Source: JBBEDS01 sp040881175
GTDB taxonomy: Bacteria; Patescibacteriota; Minisyncoccia; 2-02-FULL-40-12; IGHO2-01-FULL-4-A
Direction of reading: 5' to 3'
NCBI GenBank assembly: GCA_040881175.1
Contig: JBBEDS010000024.1
Span: 1 to 9,880, forward strand
DNA length: 9,880 nt
Both the position numbers and the translations under genes were made by a program. This document shows, piece by piece, positions 1 through 7,458 of the stretch. Positions within the stretch are counted from its first letter, which is position 1. Every line of letters starts with the position of its first letter. The notes under the pieces are model-generated. The model searched no databases and had not been told where the DNA came from. It saw only the letters and a list, made by a program, of their open reading frames with translations.

Positions 1-117
1 TGCCGGATTTATGGGTTTAGTTTAGCAAAAACAACACAGAGCAGCTTGCAGTCCTAGTACATATACGCAAAATCGAAGGGACTTAACTTCCAGAGAATCT
101 CTTTAGCATTCATTAAA
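1..117. other. Non-coding stretch after the last gene
   Basis: Downstream of the last gene on the minus strand I see no tRNA, no convincing hairpin with T-run and no long open frame. The only small structure is the odd palindrome AGAGAATCTCT at 92-102, too tight to make a good terminator. A 19-codon frame starting at 113 lacks a ribosome site. The operon terminator is therefore weak, absent or beyond the window edge. Confidence 0.5.
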
Positions 118-1062
118 CTAATTTGCTTCAGCCGTTTTCTTAATGTATTTCGGGAAAACTTTAAGAAAAAGTTCTGCGGTATCTTTTAACCAAGTAAAAT
201 ATTCATCCCAGTGGTCTTTATCATTGAAGTCGGCATCGTTTGACAATCGAATTCTACTTGCCTTCTTACCATCAAGCCGCTGCCATTTAAGATCCTTATT
301 TATTTCGGTATTAATTTTATCTTTCTGGCTATAGAGGTTGTCGAAAAGTTCTTTATTATCAGGAATATACATCTCACAGGCCATTTGGCTATCTTGTGTA
401 TTCAAAGTCAAAGCCAGGTGTGAAATAGAATTGCCCAAACTAATACTAAACCAATGTTGTGGGCCGGTTTTCCTAAGTTTCAGGGTTGTTCCGTTTCTCT
501 TGGTAAACTCAACAAATTTATTCCAGAAATCCAGTTGCATCATTTTTGTATCTGTTAAGGGTCCGCGATTAACTGAGGTCTTAACTGCTTTCGCCCAATC
601 GTTTGGTTTCGAGACAGCTTGAAACTTTGGCGCGAACGGAGAATCACCAATTTGCCAAAGTTCCATTTTTATTGCGAAAAAATAGATATCCTCATCGGTG
701 TGCTCATTGAGCCAGTCCATTGCCTGTTTGTGTTCATCCCTCACTTCCTCAACAATCCAGACCACAATTTCAGCGTCGAGGCCAGATGCGTAAGTAATTA
801 ATTTTCCCAGATGATCGTGATTAGTTGGTTCCAACTGGTTCTCGATTATTATTTTACGACCAGTATTTTGCTCTTCGGCAAAAATATCGACATTAAATCT
901 GCCGACACTGGCTTCGGTTTGGATTAACTTAATATCAATCCCGATTTCATCTCCAAGTATGGCTAAATTATCCTCCTCAGAAAGCCACTGCGTAAAATGA
1001 TGCGCCTCGTGATTCCAGGCTTTTCGCAAATCGACTCTATGTAATTTGCCTAGTTTTTCCAT
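118..1062 (-). CDS. DUF4268-like protein with PD-(D/E)xK-type nuclease fold
   Basis: The 314-aa product looks like a DUF4268-family protein. Residues 35-150 have the pattern of a PD-(D/E)xK-like fold. D59 sits in NVDIFAE, and E74-N-Q76 in IIIENQLEPTNHDHLG, where glutamine takes the place of the usual lysine. LGKLITYASGL (85-95) and VVWIVEEV (100-107) follow. I recall the IENQL...HDHLG block as conserved in this family, so the Gln is probably native rather than damage. The C-terminal half (170-314) is a mixed alpha/beta DUF4268 region of unknown role, including IYFFAI near 126-131 at the junction and a helical end. It is the last gene of the operon, 9 bases after hsdR. AAGGAG in the last codons of hsdR can serve it. 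A DNA-binding or nuclease role in defence is inferred from fold and context; the family name comes from memory of motifs, not from a search. Confidence 0.8.
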   Translation of the reverse strand: MEKLGKLHRVDLRKAWNHEAHHFTQWLSEEDNLAILGDEIGIDIKLIQTEASVGRFNVDIFAEEQNTGRKIIIENQLEPTNHDHLGKLITYASGLDAEIVVWIVEEVRDEHKQAMDWLNEHTDEDIYFFAIKMELWQIGDSPFAPKFQAVSKPNDWAKAVKTSVNRGPLTDTKMMQLDFWNKFVEFTKRNGTTLKLRKTGPQHWFSISLGNSISHLALTLNTQDSQMACEMYIPDNKELFDNLYSQKDKINTEINKDLKWQRLDGKKASRIRLSNDADFNDKDHWDEYFTWLKDTAELFLKVFPKYIKKTAEAN

Positions 1063-1071
1063 AAGCAGATT

Positions 1072-4000
1072 TTACTCCTTACTCCAGTCATCCCCAAACA
1101 AGCTCGCTTGGGTTAAAACTAAATCGGTAGCGATTTTTTCTTGATCTGGTGGGTAGCCGTACTCTCGTAAAAGCTTCTTAACCTCCACTCGCAACCGTGC
1201 TTGAGCCGATGCGCGAATTGTCCAATCAACGGTAATATTACCGCGCACCCGCCCAACTAACACCCGTGCCAGTTCCCGTAACTTCTCGTCACCCATTACC
1301 GCTTTGGCGCTGCCGTTTTGAACTAAGGCATCGTAAAAAGCCACTTCATCCGAACTCAAACCCAGTTTTTCGTTCTCTTCTTCGGATATTTTAATATCTC
1401 TGGCTATCTGAATTAATTCCTCAATCACTTGTGCTGCTTCAATCGCATTATTGCGATACCGTGATATGGCTTTTTCGAGCATCTCAGCAAACGAGCCAAA
1501 TTTAACTGCGTTTTTCGAGAACTTCGCCCTGATTTCCCCGTCCAATAATCGCTTCAATGCCTCCACGGCCAGGTTCTTACGTTCCATGCCGCGAATTTCC
1601 GCCAAAAACTCATCAGACAAAATCGATATATCGGGGCGTTCAATTCCGGCCGCCGCAAAAATATCGACGACACCCGCTGGGGCAATGGCCTTGTCGACGA
1701 TCTGCCGAATCGCCGCACCGTAGTCCTCGTCGGTTCGGCCCTTGCCGACAACCTTGGCCAAGCGCGCCCGAACTGCCTGGAAAAAGCCCACCTCTTCACG
1801 AATCGCCAATGCTTGGGCGTGCGGTACGGCCAATGCAAAGGCTTTCGACAGCTCTAATACGTATTGCTTCAATCGTTTCTCGCCCTCTTCTTGTAACAAG
1901 ACAAACTCTTGAGCGTCCAACAAAATCTGCAGTTGGCGCTTTAATTCGGCGTTGAAATATTTTCGATACGGAAAATCGTGGAACATGTCCCTGATCTGTT
2001 CGATTTTTTCCATCATCACCGCCACCGCATCGTGTTGATCAAGGGTTGGCCGCCCCTTACCGCCGCTGACGGTATAAACCTCCAAGGCCTCACGCAACGC
2101 CGCAGCCACCCCCAAGTAATCCACTACCAACCCGCCCGGTTTATCTTTGTAAACGCGGTTAATTCGGGCAATTGCTTGCATCAAATTATGCCCCCGGAGC
2201 GGCTTGTCTAAATACATCGTATGTAAACTCGGCGCGTCAAAGCCGGTTAGCCACATATCGCAAACGATCGCTAGTTTCATTGACGAACTCGGATCCTTGA
2301 ATCTTGCAGCTAGCTCACGGCGGCGTTCTTTAGTTCGAATATGCTGCTGCCATTCCAACACATCACTTGCCGAACCGGTCATGATTACCTTAATAAACCC
2401 TTCCGAGTCGTTGGTGCTAGCCCACTCTGGCTTGAGCGCCACAATAGCGCTGTATAAATCCACCGCAATTCGTCGGCTCATTGTCACAATCATGCCCTTG
2501 CCATCAATAGCACTTAAGCGATTTTCAAAATGCTCAACGATATCACTGGCGATTCGTTCAATGCGCTTAGTATTACCGACCACCGCCTCAATTTGCGTCC
2601 ATTTGGCTTTTAGCTCTTCCTGCCGATCGAGCTCCTCTTCGCCCAAAACTTCCGCTACTTCCTGGTCGATTTGATCCCGCATATTTTTATCAATATCCAG
2701 TTCCACCAGACGGCTTTCGTAGTAAATCGGTACTGTTGCTCCGTCTTTCACGGCTTGTTCGATATCGTAAATGTCCAAGTACTCGCCAAACACGGCTGGA
2801 GTTGAACGGTCATCGCTCTCAATAGGGGTTCCCGTAAAACCGATAAAACTGGCGTTGGGCAAGGCGTCGCGAATATGTTTGGCAAAACCGTCGATAAAAT
2901 TGTACTGGCTCCGGTGAGCCTCATCAGCGATAACAATAATATTCTCGCGGTCTGACAGTAACGGGTAAACGCTTCCTTTTTCCGGAAAGAACTTGGCGTT
3001 GGTAGTAAACACAATGCCGCCGCTCTGAACTCGCAGTAATTCTTTCAAATGATCGCAACTTTCGGCTTGAGCAGGTGTTTGGCGCAATAACTGCTCGCAG
3101 TTGCTGAAAGTTTCAAAAAGTTGGTTGTCTAAATCGTTCCGGTCGGTTACAACCACCACCGTTGGATTTTTCAACGTCGGATCACTAATTAGTTTTCCGG
3201 CGTAAAACACCATTGAGAGCGACTTACCTGATCCTTGGGTGTGCCAAACTACGCCAACGCGATGATCGCTCCCTGGTTGGATTGACTTCACTGTCGACTC
3301 CAGCGCTTTATGGACTGCCCAGTACTGATGATAAGCCGACAGCTTTTTAATAAATCCCTGTTCTTTATCTTTCTCAAACACTACAAAATTACGGACAATA
3401 TCTAAGAAACGGTTCTTATCGCAAACGCCTTTAAGCAGCACTTCAAGCATCGGCACGTTTTTGTGATCTTTTTCACCTTCGATACTCTTCCAAGCCGTAA
3501 AACGTTCGTACGTTGCGCTGATGGTGCCGAGCTCGGCATCAATACCGTCGGTAATAATTTCGAGCGCGTTAAAACGAAAGAGCGGCTGGATTTCTGCTTC
3601 GTAAGTTTGAAGTTGGTTATACGCGCCTTGGAGACTGGCCCGCTCATCGGTTGGGTCTTTAATTTCAATAATTCCTAGGGGTAGGCCGTTTACGAATAAG
3701 ACAATATCTGGCCGGCGGTGATAGTCACCGTTAATAACGGTAAATTGGTTAATGGCGACAAACTCATTTTTGGTTGGGTCCTCAAAATCAAATAGTCGGG
3801 CTTGCTCGGTTCTAACTCCACCGTCTGGCGTTCTGTATTCAACACTAACGCCATCGGTCAACTGGCTATGGAATTGGCGGTTATCCAATAATATCTCCGG
3901 ATGGTGATAACGGCTAACTTTCTTAATAACTTCTTCTTCGGCATGTTCGGTCAGACGAGGGTTTATTTGCCGTATTGCCGCACGCAATCTATCCGTTAGT

Positions 4001-4125
4001 AGGACTTGATCGTACTCTCGCTCAGGAAATTCTCCGTCCGGTCCTATAGTTGGACCGTTAAAGATAGTCCAGCCAAGCTGTTCTAATATTTTCAACGCTT
4101 CTTGCTCGACTTTGTCTTCGGTCAT
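1072..4125 (-). CDS. hsdR: Type I RM endonuclease and motor subunit HsdR
   Basis: HsdR is the ATP-driven DNA translocase and nuclease that cuts unmethylated DNA far from the site bound by HsdS. At 1017 aa it is full length. The N-terminal nuclease domain shows a PD-(D/E)xK core: D140 in RRPDIV, E154-x-K156 in GIIEIKD, and the type I Q171-x3-Y175 motif. The superfamily 2 helicase part has Walker A HTQGSGKS (295-302), DEAH at 401-404, TGTP at 431-434, a TGFDAPSL motif at 627-634 and motif VI QAIARINR (650-657). The C-terminal third, about 690-1005, looks like a T1RH-like_C/DUF3387 helical domain, expected to dock on the methyltransferase. The ATG at 4125 lies 4 bases after the previous stop, with TAGG as a weak ribosome site. 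All key residues are present, so it should be active. Rows near 1.7-2.1 kb are noticeably GC-richer than the rest of the window. Confidence 0.97.
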   Translation of the reverse strand: MTEDKVEQEALKILEQLGWTIFNGPTIGPDGEFPEREYDQVLLTDRLRAAIRQINPRLTEHAEEEVIKKVSRYHHPEILLDNRQFHSQLTDGVSVEYRTPDGGVRTEQARLFDFEDPTKNEFVAINQFTVINGDYHRRPDIVLFVNGLPLGIIEIKDPTDERASLQGAYNQLQTYEAEIQPLFRFNALEIITDGIDAELGTISATYERFTAWKSIEGEKDHKNVPMLEVLLKGVCDKNRFLDIVRNFVVFEKDKEQGFIKKLSAYHQYWAVHKALESTVKSIQPGSDHRVGVVWHTQGSGKSLSMVFYAGKLISDPTLKNPTVVVVTDRNDLDNQLFETFSNCEQLLRQTPAQAESCDHLKELLRVQSGGIVFTTNAKFFPEKGSVYPLLSDRENIIVIADEAHRSQYNFIDGFAKHIRDALPNASFIGFTGTPIESDDRSTPAVFGEYLDIYDIEQAVKDGATVPIYYESRLVELDIDKNMRDQIDQEVAEVLGEEELDRQEELKAKWTQIEAVVGNTKRIERIASDIVEHFENRLSAIDGKGMIVTMSRRIAVDLYSAIVALKPEWASTNDSEGFIKVIMTGSASDVLEWQQHIRTKERRRELAARFKDPSSSMKLAIVCDMWLTGFDAPSLHTMYLDKPLRGHNLMQAIARINRVYKDKPGGLVVDYLGVAAALREALEVYTVSGGKGRPTLDQHDAVAVMMEKIEQIRDMFHDFPYRKYFNAELKRQLQILLDAQEFVLLQEEGEKRLKQYVLELSKAFALAVPHAQALAIREEVGFFQAVRARLAKVVGKGRTDEDYGAAIRQIVDKAIAPAGVVDIFAAAGIERPDISILSDEFLAEIRGMERKNLAVEALKRLLDGEIRAKFSKNAVKFGSFAEMLEKAISRYRNNAIEAAQVIEELIQIARDIKISEEENEKLGLSSDEVAFYDALVQNGSAKAVMGDEKLRELARVLVGRVRGNITVDWTIRASAQARLRVEVKKLLREYGYPPDQEKIATDLVLTQASLFGDDWSKE
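1075..1080 (-). promoter_or_regulatory. Shine-Dalgarno-like AAGGAG for the last gene
   Basis: AAGGAG forms the last two sense codons of hsdR and lies 12 bases before the ATG at 1062. It is the best ribosome-site match in the operon, though the spacing is long. It suggests that the last gene can initiate on its own ribosome site while still depending on translation of hsdR. Confidence 0.5.
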
Positions 4126-4129
4126 TTAC

Positions 4130-5104
4130 CTAGCTTTCATCTTTCGCGGTAATCCCAGCTAATTTTGATACATCTAGCCTAATCTCTTGTTTGCTTGAGT
4201 TGCCAGGGGAACTAGAAAATTTTTTTATCACTTCCGATAGTGTTTCAATCGCAAGGACCCGTACCTTATCTGCTTCATTTTTGTCAGCAAGTGAGCTGGC
4301 TTTGTCGAAAATAAATGTAATTTCCGCCTCAAGTGAGCCTGCAACAGCTTTCCTATAACGCAGTTCATCAATGTACTTAACACGAGACCTTAGTAAGATC
4401 GCCGAAAAAACAAAAAGTAATGCAACTGGTAGTTTTGCTAACCAACTAACTATCAGCGCTTCGAAGTTAAATCCTGTCTTACTAGTTAGTGCGTACCTGA
4501 CCTCGTATGCATACAGCATTAACCAGTATCCACTGACAACAAATATAACTCCGTAGGTTATAAATATCCATAAGTTCCACGAAGATGATAGTTGCTCTTG
4601 AATCTGCTTCGTAAGAACTCCTGTAGAAACATTCTTTAGCAAGTTCGCCGAATCTTCCAAGGCTTTTGTGACAGTTTTCTTAGATGATTTTGAGTACTCT
4701 TGGAGAGACTTTAGCTCATCGCCAGCCACTTTTTTAATCCGTTTTGTTTCGTCGAGTTGGTTCTTAAAACTATTTTGGTTATAGGTTAGCGCATGAAACT
4801 GAGGAATGTATTGGCTGAGTGAGTTGTACTGATTGGTAATATCTTGGAGCAAATGATGCTCTCCCGGGAGTCTGTTAACTAAGTCTAGCAAGTTACTGAG
4901 CTCACTATTGACTGAGCCGAATGTATTCTGACTCAATAAGTCAATATCACCACTCTCTACAGCAAAAATATATAGCTCCATCAGTTTTGCCAGTCTTGGC
5001 TTTATATCAAAGAATTTTAGTTCACCGTGCACAATATCAATAGTCTGCTGTGCAATCTTTCCGGCAATATCCCGAAGTTTTGTTAATAGTTCCTCCTTAT
5101 TCAT
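4130..5104 (-). CDS. Coiled-coil protein with two membrane segments, lodged between hsdS and hsdR
   Basis: I do not recognise a named family. The 324-aa protein has a long helical N-terminal part (1-170), with charged, probably coiled-coil stretches at about 112-172. Two membrane segments follow, at roughly 176-200 (WIFITYGVIFVVSGYWL in its core) and 217-238 (LAKLPVALLFVFSAILL), joined by a loop of about 16 residues. A C-terminal helical tail (about 242-298) ends in a polar stretch. There is no signal peptide and no visible catalytic motif. The hairpin of two segments suggests an integral membrane protein with both ends on the same, probably cytoplasmic, side. It overlaps hsdS by 4 bases and ends 4 bases before hsdR, so it is made together with the enzyme. 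It might anchor the enzyme at the membrane or act as a membrane-disrupting effector. Both are inference; only the topology is directly visible. Confidence 0.75.
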   Translation of the reverse strand: MNKEELLTKLRDIAGKIAQQTIDIVHGELKFFDIKPRLAKLMELYIFAVESGDIDLLSQNTFGSVNSELSNLLDLVNRLPGEHHLLQDITNQYNSLSQYIPQFHALTYNQNSFKNQLDETKRIKKVAGDELKSLQEYSKSSKKTVTKALEDSANLLKNVSTGVLTKQIQEQLSSSWNLWIFITYGVIFVVSGYWLMLYAYEVRYALTSKTGFNFEALIVSWLAKLPVALLFVFSAILLRSRVKYIDELRYRKAVAGSLEAEITFIFDKASSLADKNEADKVRVLAIETLSEVIKKFSSSPGNSSKQEIRLDVSKLAGITAKDES

Positions 5105-6282
5105 GCCCTGATTCTCCCAGAAATTAATCGTGGCAAAAGCGAGTCGCGAAGATCAGCTAAAATCATGTTCGTATTTTGGTTTATTAGGATCTGTTTGAAA
5201 ACCGGCCTTACGAGGCTATAAAACTCTTCCAGATATATTTTACTAGGCATTATTAACTTAATTTTAGAAAAGATTGATGTGTTCATGTTTGGAGTCGCAG
5301 ACCCGCTACTCGCAATTGAAATTAATTCATCTCTCATAAGCTTGAGTGCAAAGTATAGATAATAGGTAGAAGACCCTTGCTTCGGAACTAAGGAGTTGAT
5401 CTGTTGGTTGGTTTGAGAGAGGGTCGCAGTAATGGAAACTAAGCCCACTGTTGCAATACAGCTAACGCAAATCGATCCCGGGGGTAAAGTTTTTGTTGGC
5501 TGGTAATCGCGGCCTGCGATTGTCAAGGAGTCTTGAGTTCTGACAATAAAAGTTTGGCCGTGCATATCCGGAATTTTTATAAATGGCGTATCGCCACCAA
5601 AGTATTCCAGCTTTGCTTTAGGAGGAGTTTTACCACATATAATTTCCCCAAAATCACTTAAAACGTGAATGTCCCAGTTTTTTCGCTCAGGGTTGGTGAT
5701 GAAGTAATGCTTAAAAAGGGTTTGGCCGATTTTTTCCAGTGTCTCATTAATCCGCTGATTGAGTGCTATCTTTTCGTCAATTGTTCCCAGAATACCTGCG
5801 ATTTTCTTTTGTATTCTGATTTCTGGAAGTGGCATTTTTATTTTAGATATATTGCCAAGACTCAAATTAGGTTGAGCACTCTGTGTGATCCCTCCATTGA
5901 ATTGAGATTTTGCACTTGGCGACTGAAGGAAGTACCGAACATACCTCTTATCTACCTCTTCTGAATTAATACGAATTATCGATACGGCTTGATTTGTGTT
6001 TGCAGGCAGAATTTCTGAGGGGACTTGGGCAACTCGTCCAATCGCTCCCGCCATCGTTAACAGGATGTCCCCCTGTTCTATGATGGAACGTTTGAGCATA
6101 CTTTTGTGGGTTTCTTCATCAATATGAACAAATTTATCGACTAAGAACCCACCCTGATCAGTGATTGACTCTACTTTGATAAAGTTAACCCCTGAATCAG
6201 TAAAACTTGCGCCATACGTAGTCGGCGTCGTACCCTTTGTAATCTTTTCTGCAATATCGCCAAGCAAAACAGTTTTAGTCAT
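5101..6282 (-). CDS. hsdS: Type I RM specificity subunit HsdS
   Basis: HsdS gives the complex its DNA sequence specificity, binding the two halves of a split target with two target-recognition domains (TRDs). At 393 aa it is a complete two-TRD protein. TRD1 spans about residues 5-155, with GTTPTTYG at 17-24 and FIKV at 34-37. A conserved coiled-coil spacer follows at about 156-195 (IAGILGTIDEKIALNQRI is its core). TRD2 spans about 205-345, again with GKTP (217-220) and FIKI (234-237). The C-terminal helix ends LRDSLLPRLISGR (378-390), a classic HsdS ending. The ATG at 6282 gives a family-like N-terminus (LGDI at 7-10) and an 8-base overlap with the gene before. An upstream in-frame ATG at 6297 is possible; the open frame to 6375 only runs through the preceding gene. 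Its TGA overlaps the next start as ATGA. The target sequence cannot be deduced from sequence alone. Confidence 0.95.
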   Translation of the reverse strand: MTKTVLLGDIAEKITKGTTPTTYGASFTDSGVNFIKVESITDQGGFLVDKFVHIDEETHKSMLKRSIIEQGDILLTMAGAIGRVAQVPSEILPANTNQAVSIIRINSEEVDKRYVRYFLQSPSAKSQFNGGITQSAQPNLSLGNISKIKMPLPEIRIQKKIAGILGTIDEKIALNQRINETLEKIGQTLFKHYFITNPERKNWDIHVLSDFGEIICGKTPPKAKLEYFGGDTPFIKIPDMHGQTFIVRTQDSLTIAGRDYQPTKTLPPGSICVSCIATVGLVSITATLSQTNQQINSLVPKQGSSTYYLYFALKLMRDELISIASSGSATPNMNTSIFSKIKLIMPSKIYLEEFYSLVRPVFKQILINQNTNMILADLRDSLLPRLISGRIRA

Positions 6283-6943
6283 TTTCAATTCTTTCATCCA
6301 ATCGACGAAGTAAAAGACTTGCGAAGGACAGGTACTCAAACGTCTTGATCGGGTCAGACTGAACCATATTGTCATGTGCTTTCGGGTTCCTTACTCCTAA
6401 TGCAGCTCCGGAATATAGAAACATAAATCCCTGCTGCTCGTCCTTCTCTGATTGCGTTTCCAGTTTATTCAACTTCACTTTTGGTTTTACAAGGGAGAGG
6501 GCAGCTTCTGCAAGAGGCTTGCCATCGAGATTAGATAGCCCCGATACACCCTTTAGCTCACTAACGACAGCCTTGTACGCTTCGAAAATTGCTTGAGAGT
6601 AGTGCTTATCTTCAAAAAGCTTTTGGCTTACCTCTATCACTTTTGGGTGTAGATTACCTAGCGGAATTTCAACTGTGGCAGTATTTAACTTTACAGCACT
6701 CGCCCAAGGGTAGGGTTGTCCGCAGTTATAGCAGTTATTTTCTACCTGAGCATCCTCTCCGCCGATAATCCCATCGTAGGTATGGAAACCTCTTATTTCA
6801 GCATTACAATTTTCGCATTGGTGAATCGTTTTCTCCCCACATTTGTTGCAGAATTTCTGGCGCTGGGCTGGGTATGTGTCGTAATAAGCAGTGATCATGT
6901 GGCCATTACGACAAACCTGCATTGTGTCAAAGTGGTCGCTCAT
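6275..6943 (-). CDS. DUF2321-like zinc ribbon fused to a Ymh/TIGR02391-type (HEPN-like) domain
   Basis: This 222-aa protein has two clear parts. Residues 8-80 are a cysteine-rich zinc region of DUF2321 type: C11-x3-H15, C32-x2-C35, C43-x2-C46 and C71-x2-C74, enough ligands for two zinc sites. Residues 98-218 match the TIGR02391/Ymh pattern: LHPKVIEVSQKLFEDKHYSQAIFEA opens the domain at 98-122, and GVRNPKAHD lies at 183-191. R185-x4-H190 fits the catalytic R-x4-6-H motif of HEPN RNases, so metal-independent RNA cleavage in an abortive response is a reasonable inference. The family assignment comes from pattern memory, not from a search. Ymh-type genes are known neighbours of type I RM genes. 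The start overlaps the previous stop by 4 bases and the end overlaps hsdS by 8, so its synthesis is tied to HsdS. The zinc part may sense nucleic acid or a protein. Confidence 0.8.
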   Translation of the reverse strand: MSDHFDTMQVCRNGHMITAYYDTYPAQRQKFCNKCGEKTIHQCENCNAEIRGFHTYDGIIGGEDAQVENNCYNCGQPYPWASAVKLNTATVEIPLGNLHPKVIEVSQKLFEDKHYSQAIFEAYKAVVSELKGVSGLSNLDGKPLAEAALSLVKPKVKLNKLETQSEKDEQQGFMFLYSGAALGVRNPKAHDNMVQSDPIKTFEYLSFASLLLRRLDERIEND

Positions 6944-7458
6944 CCCATCCGCCCAATTCCATTTGCTAAGATTTGAACCCCGAGATCGACGGATTTATCG
7001 AGAATGTATCCAAATATTTTTTTGATCGTAACATGGTCGCGTTTTTCAATCGCATCCTTTAACTCTTTGACTTTTGTCTTCAAGTCGTCGCTGTATTGGG
7101 AGATGTTTATGGATTGAATTGTTTGGGGTGAATTGCTTGCTATTGTCGAGTAACTATTCCCTGAAATATTAGTTACCTGAGCGGTTTTATTGAGAGCTTC
7201 TTCGCCTAGTGGAGTGATTTGGTACCGTTCATATAAATCTGTCTCGCCACCTACTAAGTTTTCGTCAATAAGTCCAAGGCATTTCTTTGCGTGCAATTTG
7301 CGTAAAGCTGCTTTGAGCCTAGCGAAATCATCGTCTATACCGCCAAACCGCTGCTGCAACCTTGTAAAGCTCTGAAACTTTCCAGTTTGATCTGTATATA
7401 AAGGCTCAGTATGAACTTGCCGTAGAACGGCCATTTCAAAATCTTTTAATTCACTCAT
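6940..7458 (-). CDS. Small winged-helix-like protein with hydrophobic C-terminal helix, unknown function
   Basis: I do not recognise a named family. The 172-aa protein reads as three parts. Residues 1-90 are helical and end in a winged-helix-like pattern: helices around 44-60, a strand near 61-66 (LGLIDE), then a YQITPLGEEAL end at 79-89, the usual finish of many wHTH domains. Residues 97-120 form an Asn/Ser/Ile-rich, beta-like linker (NISGNSYSTIASNSP is its core). Residues 124-140 form a charged helix. Residues 146-172 are amphipathic to hydrophobic (IFGYILDKSVDLGVQIL) and could touch membrane or a partner. I chose the ATG at 7458, which overlaps the upstream TGA by one base and has AAGGGCGG just before it at good spacing. 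A GTG three bases earlier (7461) would add one residue and is also possible. The TGA overlaps the next gene as ATGA. It could be a regulator, or the toxin or membrane part of a two-gene module with the next gene; both are inference. Confidence 0.7.
   Translation of the reverse strand: MSELKDFEMAVLRQVHTEPLYTDQTGKFQSFTRLQQRFGGIDDDFARLKAALRKLHAKKCLGLIDENLVGGETDLYERYQITPLGEEALNKTAQVTNISGNSYSTIASNSPQTIQSINISQYSDDLKTKVKELKDAIEKRDHVTIKKIFGYILDKSVDLGVQILANGIGRMG

Noticed and set aside
92..102. AGAGAATCTCT palindrome as operon terminator
   Set aside because: The arms leave almost no loop and no T-run follows on the minus strand, so it does not look like a Rho-independent terminator.
54..113. Minus-strand 19-codon frame starting 4 bases after the last gene
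   Set aside because: It is very short, has no ribosome site and no recognisable product; chance is the simplest explanation.
1557..1955. Plus-strand open frame of 132 codons opposite hsdR
   Set aside because: It is rich in Pro and Arg, as expected from the reverse strand of GC-rich coding sequence, with no domain pattern.
2204..2674. Plus-strand open frame of 156 codons opposite hsdR
   Set aside because: It lies antisense to the conserved helicase motifs of hsdR, has biased Ser/Ile composition and no recognisable motif, so it is a shadow frame.
4861..4870. Perfect 10-base palindrome CTCCCGGGAG inside the membrane-protein gene
   Set aside because: Ten-base palindromes are expected by chance at this scale, and it is isolated with no partner copies nearby.
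6283..6375. Open frame extending HsdS upstream by 31 residues
   Set aside because: It lies wholly over the end of the preceding gene, adds an un-HsdS-like N-terminus, and a good ATG at 6282 gives the expected family start.
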